The notes under the pieces: model-generated
The model's input: only the letters and a program-made list of their open reading frames with translations
What the model was told of the DNA's origin: nothing
The model's database searches: none
Position numbers and translations under genes: made by a program
Source: Actinomycetota bacterium
GTDB lineage: Bacteria > Actinomycetota > Acidimicrobiia > Acidimicrobiales > CADCTF01
Assembly: GCA_019348305.1 (NCBI GenBank)
Contig: JAHWJQ010000009.1
Location: 1 to 21,804 of the forward strand
Reading direction: 5' to 3'
Length of the DNA stretch: 21,804 bases
Shown: positions 1-8,400 of the stretch, piece by piece
How the letters are laid out: each line of letters starts with the position of its first letter
Numbering within the stretch: the stretch's first letter is position 1

Positions 1-147
1 ACGGGCCCGGTCGGCCTGCTCCTTGGCCTCGAACGCCTCGGCTTCTTTCTTCGTGCGGAACACCCGCTGGTACTGGCGGCCGTTCTCGTCGCGGAGATGC
101 ACGTCGTAGCGCACTCCCTTGGCCGTCTGTCGCCGGTGAATGCTCAT
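1..147 (-). CDS. Tyrosine-type integrase, N-terminal fragment (runs off the left edge)
   Basis: Reading from ATG at 147 to the left edge gives 49 codons beginning MSIHRRQTAKGVRYDVHLRD and continuing with a KKEAEAFEAKEQADRAR helix. A basic strand-rich start with an R-Y-D-V core followed by an E/A/K-rich helix is typical of the arm-site DNA-binding domain at the N-terminus of tyrosine integrases of actinobacterial integrative elements and phages. The catalytic domain is outside the window. The ATG overlaps the stop of the excisionase-like gene (ATGA) and is preceded by GAGGAG about 8 bases upstream, so the two genes are probably translationally coupled in the usual xis-int order. Family assignment is by pattern from a short fragment; the genetic context supports it strongly. 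Confidence 0.8.
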   Translation of the reverse strand, partial: MSIHRRQTAKGVRYDVHLRDENGRQYQRVFRTKKEAEAFEAKEQADRAR

Positions 148-575
148 CGGTCCTGCTCCTCTGCGGTGGTCGGTTGGGGATCACCGACTGGCCGCAAGGG
201 CGTCACCGGACGCTCGACGCGCTGAGGCCGGCCCGCCTCGCGAGCCACCCGCCGCGCCCGGGCGTGGGTCCATTGGCCCTGCATCGCCCGCAGGCCGGCC
301 ACGTAGTCGGCGAGGGCGGCGACCGGCACTCGCCTCGACTTGCCGATCAGCACCGACTCGAGCGCTCCGGCAGCGAGCAGCTCGTAGAGCGTGGAGCGCC
401 CGACGCCCAGGACCGCTGCTGCTTCTTCAGGCCGGAGGAGGAGGGGCGCCGTCGCCGTCGCTGCGTCCGGCTCTGCCAGCCGCGGTGGGACCGGCGGCTC
501 CGTGCTCTCAGTGGGTTGCACGGCGTCGCCCGCCGTCACCAAGGCGTCGAAGTCGAACTCGAATTGCGTCGTCAC
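144..575 (-). CDS. Excisionase-type helix-turn-helix protein (Xis-like)
   Basis: A 143-residue protein with a MerR/excisionase-type winged HTH in its middle: LLLRPEEAAAVLGVGRSTLY, then ELLAAGALESVLIGKSRRVPVAALADYV. This is the standard 'helix-turn-helix domain, excisionase family' signature. The tail after the HTH is Arg/Pro-rich and shows no known domain. I chose GTG at 575 because AGGAG lies 7 bases upstream; an ATG at 593 would add six residues but has no visible ribosome binding site. It overlaps the integrase start by 4 bp. The expected role is a directionality factor binding near the attachment site and favouring excision, or a regulator of the integrase gene. Role is inferred from family and neighbour. 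Confidence 0.85.
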   Translation of the reverse strand: MTTQFEFDFDALVTAGDAVQPTESTEPPVPPRLAEPDAATATAPLLLRPEEAAAVLGVGRSTLYELLAAGALESVLIGKSRRVPVAALADYVAGLRAMQGQWTHARARRVAREAGRPQRVERPVTPLRPVGDPQPTTAEEQDR

Positions 576-763
576 GGTCGCGCTCCTGTCCATGCCGGGT
601 GCACTCGTGCGGACAGGCTCGGGGCGGAAACGGAAGGTGCCGCGTCGCCGTAGAAGCCAACGGCTGCCGGTCGTCGCGCCCGATCACCTCTGACTCTCCA
701 ACGCCACGGGCAGCAGGCCCACCCGCCCCTCGGCTCGCCACTTCCCACTAGTCCACAGGAGTC

Positions 764-784
764 CGGTGACGTTGTCGGTGACGT
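764..784. promoter_or_regulatory. Tandem CGGTGACGT repeat upstream of the excisionase gene
   Basis: CGGTGACGT occurs at 764-772 and again at 776-784, a 12-bp period, about 190 bp upstream of the excisionase-like start. Short tandem repeats near xis genes are commonly binding sites for Xis or an element regulator. That role is inferred; only the repeat is seen. Confidence 0.35.
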
Positions 785-800
785 CGCGGCTGGGGACCTA

Positions 801-824
801 GCTGATCACGCTCGCGTGATCAGC
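801..824. promoter_or_regulatory. Perfect palindrome, arms GCTGATCACG / CGTGATCAGC with a 4-base loop
   Basis: Two exact 10-bp arms are separated by CTCG. No T-run follows on either strand, so a Rho-independent terminator is unlikely. It lies in the non-coding stretch between the integration genes and the TetR gene. An operator for a dimeric regulator is the simplest reading; a structured single-strand site is possible. Confidence 0.45.
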
Positions 825-1250
825 CAATGTGCTCTGCGCGTTTACGCCCTTTGCGCCGAACCTTCCCGTCGGAGCATCGCCGCACGTTGCCCGAGCAACC
901 AGATCGACCCTCGAGGTCGTCGATCAGCCGCCCCTACACAGATGCCAGGCCACCACCCCATGCCTCATCTCTCCGCTCCTCGACAGGAGAGGTCCGCCAT
1001 CGACATGTCCCCCAGGTTCGGGCCACCGCTGAGGTCACTCTCCGTGAACCGGCCGGGCATGGCGCGGGCGCCGGCCAACGATGGCGGTGGTGGCACGTTC
1101 GACAGCATCCCGGCGGGCCTGTCGGCCGGGACCCAGGCAACGGCTGAACGCGCCGCGACGTCGCGACTATCACGCCGTGGGTCAGCGACGGCCGACCGGG
1201 TGCATGCTTGACGAACGAGGGGCCGGCGACGGCAGCGTCAGTCAGTTCTT

Positions 1251-2264
1251 CTACAGCCCTGTCGCTGCCAGGATCGGCAATTCCGCCCACACCCTGGCGT
1301 ACTCACCCCGTCGCCGCTCGATCCCCCAGGCAGTCGCGAGCAGATCCACCAGGGGCACCGACCCCGGTCGCACTCCTGACTCAGGCGGTGAAAACTCCCC
1401 TACCGCCGGGGCATCCTCGGACTGCACCTCGATGCGGATGCACCCATCGCTCCGCGCGATCCGGGCCTCCAGGTCACGGTCGGGGTCTCCGGCTGCCAGC
1501 GCGTAAGCGGCCATCTCGCTCATGACCAGCGCCCCGTTGTCGACCACGTCCTCGGCCAGGGACCAACCCGACAGGACCGTGCGGGCGAAGCGTCGAGCTG
1601 GGCCGACGCTCCCGGGCGACGGCGGGAACGTGACGGTCACCTCGCTCGTCCAGCGCCGGTCCTCTCCCGGGTCATGCTCGAAAGCCATCACTGCTGCGGG
1701 CTCGGTCTTCCTGCCCCTGCCCCGCGGCAACCCCAACGCGCCGGCGGCCGCCGCCAGCAACGATCGGCGGAAGCGCCTCACGTCGCCGACGGGCAGCACG
1801 AGCACCGGCCGGCGCAGGGCGGCGAGCGCAGCCGTCGCCCGTGCCTCCGCCGCTGGACCATCGAGGGCCGAAGCCAGGAGCGCCCGTAGCCGGCGGTCCA
1901 GCTCGTCGGGGCGTCCTGCCAGCACCGGGTGGTTGATCACCGAGACGTCCTGTACGACGAGGGGCACGACATCGCGATGCTCGACGAGCACATCGAGGTA
2001 CTCCCTGAGGACGGTGCGCGGGTCCGGAAGCGGTGACTCCGGCTGCGACCCGCCCTCGACGAGCTCCTCCAGTGCATCGAGCAGCGGCCCGACGAGGTCG
2101 GCGAGGAGCTGTTCCTTGGCCCGGAAGTGGTAGTAGACCGCTGCCTTCGACACGCCGAGGCGCACCGCTATGTCCTCGATCGTGGTGCCGGCGAAGGTCT
2201 GCTCGCGCGCGAGGGCCACGGTGGTCCGCCTGATCCGCTCCCTCAGCCCCTCTGGTCTCGCCAC
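1251..2264 (-). CDS. TetR-family regulator fused to a degenerate HATPase (RsbW-like) domain
   Basis: This 337-residue protein is about 140 longer than a usual TetR regulator. Residues 8-55 are a TetR DNA-binding domain with the HTH at about 27-48 (TTIEDIAVRLGVSKAAVYYHF). Residues 60-185 look like an alpha-helical TetR ligand/dimer domain. Residues 207-332 resemble the HATPase_c_2 / anti-sigma RsbW-like fold of actinobacteria: a FPPSPGSVGPARRF start, an N-box-like VMSEMAAYALAAG, and a GSVPLVDLLATAWG G-box region ending in VWAEL. The Asn that normally coordinates Mg-ATP in SE(L/M)xxNA is Tyr (about 254) and the GxGL glycines are changed, so ATP binding may be lost. The start is GTG; no better start is open in frame. 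It is divergent from the RHS gene, so it probably represses itself and possibly RHS. Confidence 0.82.
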   Translation of the reverse strand: MARPEGLRERIRRTTVALAREQTFAGTTIEDIAVRLGVSKAAVYYHFRAKEQLLADLVGPLLDALEELVEGGSQPESPLPDPRTVLREYLDVLVEHRDVVPLVVQDVSVINHPVLAGRPDELDRRLRALLASALDGPAAEARATAALAALRRPVLVLPVGDVRRFRRSLLAAAAGALGLPRGRGRKTEPAAVMAFEHDPGEDRRWTSEVTVTFPPSPGSVGPARRFARTVLSGWSLAEDVVDNGALVMSEMAAYALAAGDPDRDLEARIARSDGCIRIEVQSEDAPAVGEFSPPESGVRPGSVPLVDLLATAWGIERRRGEYARVWAELPILAATGL

Positions 2265-2301
2265 TTTCTGCGCAGGCTGCTTGATTTCGCCCCGCTCCCC
2301 C

Positions 2302-2350
2302 TTGACAACTGTACGGATACTCGCTTCTACTAGTCAACTAGTCAGTTCGG
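2302..2350. promoter_or_regulatory. Divergent promoter/operator between the TetR-HATPase and RHS genes
   Basis: On the plus strand TTGACA (2302-2307) is a good -35 box; 17 bases on is TTCTAC (2325-2330), a weak -10. Immediately after it, ACTAG-TCAA-CTAGT (2329-2342) is an inverted repeat, and TAGTCA occurs twice (2331-2336, 2339-2344). On the minus strand TTGACT within the same sequence could be the -35 for the TetR gene. A palindrome overlapping divergent promoters fits a TetR-type operator that controls both genes. Box positions are read by eye. Confidence 0.5.
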
Positions 2351-2427
2351 TGGGTCCCTCAAGCCCACCGGCGTGGCGGCGGACGGCGGACGGCGGTCCG
2401 GGGACAAAGACGGGCGAAGGCGGGCAG

Positions 2428-5400
2428 ATGCGCAAGGCAGGTTCGGTCCGTTCCTCGATCAGCGTGCTGTGCGCTATGGCGCTGATCGGCCCGCTGTTGA
2501 CGACGGTGGCGGCGCCGGCAGCCACGGCGGCAGAACCGACCACGGTGCGGTTCGACTACACCGGCGGCGGCCAGTACTGGACGGTGCCCGCCGGCGTCAC
2601 GGCGATCAGAGCGGAGGCATGGGGGGCCCAGGGCGGCGGCTCCTACGGCGGCCCCGGCGCCCGGGTCAGCGCCACCCTCTCCGTTACCCCCGGCGAGACG
2701 CTGCAGGTCCGGGTGGGCGGATCGGGCGCTACCGGCGGGTTCAACGGCGGTGGCGGGACCGGATGGGCTGGAAAGTCGACGCCTGGTGGCGGTGGGACCG
2801 ACATCCGCCGTGGCCCGACGCTCACCGACCGGTTGATGGTTGCCGGTGGTGGCGGTGGCTCCGCCCGGGACTCGAACGGCACCTACGGCATCGGTGGGGC
2901 CGGCGGGCCGCTCGAGGGCCAGGCCGGGGCCAACGGCAGCGAACGGTGGGCCGGTGGTGGCGGTGGCACTCAGACAGCAGGCGGCGCTTCCGGTGGGGCG
3001 TGGGCCAGTGGGGGCGGCTTCGGGGCCGGGGGAGAGAGCTACGCCGCCGGCAGCGGCGGTGGCGGTTGGTACGGCGGGGGTGGGGGGGCGTCGGAAGCCT
3101 ACGGCGGCACCGGCGGCGGTGGCGGTGGTGGATCGAGCTACGTCGTGGCGGGGGCGGCCGATGCCTCCCACAGCCGCGGCTTTCGCGCCGGCCATGGCCT
3201 GCTGACCATCAGCTACCCGCCGGACCAGCCCGGGACCGGCACCTCACCTAACGGGTCGCTCACCTTCGACTACACCGGCGGGTCGCAGGTCTGGACCGTC
3301 CCCGACGGCGTCCGTGCCATCCGGGTGCAAGCCCTGGGTGCGCAGGGCGGTGGCGCCCTTGGTGGCTACGGCGGGCGTGCGGAGGCCACCGTGGCCGTCG
3401 TGCCCGGCCAGGCGCTCTTCGTCTTCGTCGGAGGCCGGGCCGGGTTCAACGGCGGCTCCGGGGCCGGCGGCGCCGGCGGCACCTCAGGGGGCGGGGCATC
3501 GGACATCCGCATCGGAGGCCTGACGCTGGCCGACCGCGCCGTCGTCGCCGCAGGCGGGGGCGGCGCGTCGAAGGACGCCAGCACCATCTTCGGGACCGGC
3601 GGCTCCGCAGGGTCGCCCGACGGTCAATCCGGTAGCAGCGGCGATGGCCGCCACGGCGGGGGTGGCGGTGGCACTCAGGCCGCTGGTGGCGCCTCGGGTG
3701 GCGACTACGCAGGGCCGGGGGGCTTCGGTGTCGGCGGCGGCTCCTACGTGGCCGGCGGGGGCGGCGGGGGCTGGTACGGCGGTGGTGGCGGCGGCGGCAA
3801 CTCCTCGGGCGGCAGCGGTGGCGGTGGCGGCGCCGGCTCGAGCTACGCGTTCCCCTCGGCCACCGCGGTCCAGTTCGACGCGGCCGTGCGGGCGGGCGAC
3901 GGCTCCGTCACCATCTCCTATCCGCCGCCGACGCCGACGCTGACCCCCCCGCCGGCAGCAGGCTCGGCGACCTTCTCGGTCACCGGCGCCCCCCAGACCT
4001 GGACGGTGCCCGAGGGGGTGCAGGCGGTGCGGGTCGACGCCAAGGGCGCCCAGGGTGAAGGGGCATTCGCCGGGCCTGGTGGACGAATCGAGACCAGCCT
4101 GATCGTCCGTCCCGGCCAGACCCTGTTCCTGTTCGTGGGTGGCCAGGGCAGCGCCGGTGGCTACAACGGCGGCGCGGCCACCGGTTTCGCCGGCGGGACC
4201 CGCGGCGGCGGCGCCAGCGACGTCCGGACCGGGGGCTTTCGAACCGCCGACCGGGTCGTCGTGGCCGCCGGTGGGGGCGGGTCGGCTCCTGACTCCAACG
4301 GCGTGCAGGGCGTGGGCGGCGCCGGAGGCGGTCTCGTCGGTGGCGCCGGGGCCGACGGCAGCGGCAGCTGGCGCGGCGGCGGGGGCGGCACCCAGACGAC
4401 CGGGGGCGCCTCGGGAGGCGCCTGGGGCGCCGGCGGCGGCTTCGGCGCCGGCGGCAGCACCGCGCAGGGCGGCGGCGGGGGCGGAGGCTGGTACGGCGGC
4501 GGGGGCGGCGGCTCGGAGAACTACGGCGGCAGCGCCGGAGGGGGCGGGGGCGGCTCGTGCTACGCCGGCCCCGGCACCTTCGACGCCTACACCACCCCGG
4601 GCGCCCGGGCCGGCGACGGCGAGATCACCCTCTCTTGGCCGGTCACCGTCCCCCCGTCCATCGCGTTCGGGGACGACTCCTACGGGGAGTACGTGAACGG
4701 CGTCCATCTCGGCTCGGGCAACCTGGTGGAAAAGGTGACGGACGTCTCTGTGGCCACCTCGGGCCCCGATCTCGCCTTCGCCCGCACCTACAACAGCCTT
4801 GACGACACCGCTGGCGCACTCGGGCGGGGCTGGCGCCACAGCTTCGACGTCAAGGCGACGACCAACGCCACGACGGGTGCGGTGACGGTCGAGTACCCCG
4901 ACGGCCGGAGCGAGTCCTACCAGTCCAACGGTGACGCCACCTACCGGGGCCCCTCGGGGTATGCCACCACCCTCGCCGCCCGCGCAGGCGGCGGGTGGGA
5001 GCTGCGGCACAAGGACCGCACCACAAGCCTGCTCGCGCCCGACGGGCGGCTGGAGGCGGTGCGCGACGCTCACGGCCGCCAACTCACACTCGCCTATGCG
5101 GGAACGCAGCTCACCGGCGTGCGGGACGACGCCAGCGGGCGCACCCTCACCTTCGGCTGGACGGGCGAGCGGATCACGACGGTTTCCACCGACGCCGTCA
5201 CGGGACCTGGCTACGCCGGTCCGCTCACCTGGCGCTACGTGTACTCGGGCAACCTGCTGACCAAGGTCTGCGACGCCCGTGACAACGACGCAGTGACGGG
5301 GCGCTGCACCACCTACGACTACACCGCCGACCGCCTCAGCGCGATCCGCCGGCCCCGTGGCAACGCCGCCCTCACCGTCGCCTACCAGCCCGACGGCAAG

Positions 5401-8400
5401 GTCGACTGGACCGAGAACGGTGCTCGCAACCGCATGGACTACGGCTACGGGGCCGGCGTGTCGAGGCTCGTCGACGGGCGCGGCAACACCACCTGGTACT
5501 TCTTCGACCCCCTCTACCGCACGACGCAGCTCGTCGACGCGGCCGGAGGCTCCACCACCTACACCTACGACACGAACGGCTACCGCTCCAAGGTCACCGA
5601 CCCGAACGGCAACTCGACGACCTTCTCCCACGACGCACGGGGAAACGCCGTCTCCCAGACCAACGGCGAGGGCCAGACGACCTGGTTCTCCTACGAGGCC
5701 GACAACCTGGCCGCCCGCCGCGACGCCCGCTCCACGAGCCCCAGCGACGACCGCTACAAGACCTCCTTCACGTACAACCCCGCCGGCGAGAAGCTCTCGG
5801 AGACCTCCCCGCCCACGAGCGAGCACCCCGCCGGGATCACCCAGCGCTGGGCCTACACCGCCGGGGGGGAGGACTTCGGATGGGGGCCGGTGCCCGCCGG
5901 GCTGCTGCGCAGCTACCACAACGGTGTGGCAGAGACGACCTACGGCTACGACAGCGAGGGAGACCTGCGCCGCCAGGTGGACCCTTCGGGGCTCGTCACC
6001 ACCCACGACCACGACCCTCTGGGCCGCACCATCTCCACCGGCATCGCCTGGGACGCCGGCCAGTCGGCCACCACCGTGCAGGGCTGGGACCAGCTCGGCA
6101 ACGTCGTGGAGGTCACCGAGCCAGCCGTTACCGACACCACCCGCGCTCCCGCGGTCACCCACCAACGGCGGACGGCCCTCGACTACGACGCCAACGGCAA
6201 CCGGCGGCGCATTGCCGTCAGCGACATCACCGGCGACACCCCCGAGCGGGTGACGACGGTGGACTACGACGACGCCGACCGGCCGTGGCGGACGACCGAC
6301 GCCGAGGGCGGCCAGGCGTGGCGCACCTTCGACGGCAACGGCAACGTCGAGAGCTCGACCGACGCCGAGGGCCGGACCTACCGCACCGACTACAACAGCC
6401 GCAACCAGCCCACCAAGGTGGTCCTGGTCGGCTTCGTCGACGACCCGATGGCGCCCAGCGCAGCCCGGGACCTGACGGTGCGGCGGATCGGCTACGACGC
6501 CGCCGGGCGCAAGATCTCAGAGGCGTCGCCCGCGCCGGGGACCGGCGGCCTGACCGGCCAGCTCCCGCCCGTCTCGACTGCGATGGTCGAGCGGGGCTTC
6601 GACTACGACAAGGCCGACCGGTTGGTGCGCGTCACCCTCAAGGGCTACGCCAACCGGCCGGGGGTCACGCCCGCCACCCGCGACGTGGTACTCGAGTCCT
6701 ACGCCTACGACCCCGCCGGCAACCGGGTCACCGCCGCTCAGGGAGGCGGCAAGGCGACGTCGACCCAGAGCTTCGACGAAGGCGCTCGCCTGCAGAGCAC
6801 CACGCTCGAGCTCGGCACCACCGATCTCGTCACCGACTTCGACTACGACGCGCTCGGCAAACCGACGCGGCGCACGACGACCGAGGGGCCGGCCGCGGTG
6901 GAGACGCGGTGGGCCTACGACGGGGCCGGCCGGCTGACCGCGGAGACGACCGAGAACGGCACCGACGACCTCACCTCCACCTTTGGATGGGACCAGCGGG
7001 GGTTGCCAGCCTGGGCGGTCGACGCCCGGGGCAACGCCGTCGGAGCCGACCGTGCCACATTCCGCACCGACTACTTCCACGACCCTCTCGGCCAACTCGT
7101 CGAGGTTCGCTCACCGGTGGTCTCCGTAGACGACGGCACGACCGCCGCGCCCAACCGCCCCACGACGCGCTTCGGCCACGACGCGGTCGGCAACGCCACC
7201 GCCGTCGTCGACCCCCGCGGCCATCGCACGGCGACGAGCTTCGACCGCCTCGACCGAGCGGTGCGCATCGACCACCCCCCCTACACGCCGCCAGGGGGCG
7301 CGGTGATCGAGGCGTTCGAGGCCTACACCTATGACCGGGTAGGGAACCTCCTCACCAGCCGGGACCGACGGGGGCAGACCAGCGAATTCGCCTTCGACGC
7401 CCGCAACCGGGTGGTCGCCAGGCTCGATCCCCTCGTCGCCGGCGCCGCCGCTCGCGGCTCCACCCGCTACACCTACGACGACGCCGGCAACCGCACCTCC
7501 GTCGTCGATGCGACCGGAGCCAAGACGACCCAGGGCCACGACGCCCTCGGCCGCCTGCGCACCGACACGGCGGTCGTCCGCCAGGACGCCCCTGGCGGGT
7601 CGTTCACCACCACCTACGACTACGACGACCTGGACAACCTGACCTACACCGCCGACCCCACCGGCGTCGTCATGCACCAGGCCTTCGACGCCGCCTCCCG
7701 GCGGATGTCGGTCACGGACGGGGACGCCAAGGTCACCTCCTACCGCTACGACCCCGCCGGACGCCTGACGGCAGTGCACGATCCCCTGGCCCGCCAGACC
7801 GAGCACCAGCGTGACCCAGCAGGGCGCGAGACGGCGAGGCTGGACAAGGACCCCGCGGGCACGGTGCTCGCCGCCGAGTACCGCGACTACGACGCGGCCG
7901 GCAACGTCGTTGCCTTCCGTTCGGCTCGCTCGGCGTCTCCCGCCGACGACACCTACCGCACCACCTACCGCTACGACACCCTCAGCCGCCTCAGCACGGT
8001 TGCAGGCCCCGACGGTGCCACCACCAACTACGGCTACGACGCGGCCGGCAACCTCTCCCGCCTCGTCGACGGCCGCAACAACACCACCACATATACCTGG
8101 ACTCCGTGGAACACCCCGGCGTCCACGGTGGAGCCGCCCACGACCGCGCATGGCGCCCTCGGCGACCGCAGCTTCACCACGACCTATGACGCCGGTGGCC
8201 TCCCGGTTCGAGACGGCCAGCCGGGCGCCGCCATCGACCGTAGCTTCGACGAGCTGGGCCGCCTGCTCACAGAGAGCGGCTCTGGCCCCGGCCTGGCAAC
8301 CGCCACCCGCAGCTTCGGCTACGACCTGGCCGGGCGATCCACCAGCGTCTCTCACCCGGGCGGAGCCGTCACGCTCGCCTACGACGACCGGGGGCTGTTG

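Larger units (their letters stand above)
576..1250. other. Intergenic region without a recognisable gene
   Basis: Open frames here on both strands read as Arg/Pro/Ser-rich low-complexity protein with no family resemblance, so I call none. The region holds a 12-bp-period tandem repeat (764-784) and a perfect 10-bp inverted repeat (801-824), listed separately. From 825 to 1250 I see only GC-rich sequence downstream of the TetR gene. Confidence 0.6.

Noticed and set aside
2170..2427. N-terminal extension of the RHS gene to an upstream ATG
   Set aside because: It overlaps the TetR gene and would bury the signal peptide; ATG 2428 begins a proper export signal with a ribosome binding site.
3484..6165. 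Long minus-strand open frame (893 codons) opposite the RHS gene, and similar long antisense frames at 7111-8355 and 8437-11436
   Set aside because: They mirror GC-rich plus-strand codons, are Gly/Val/Arg-rich without domains, and lie opposite a clearly real gene.
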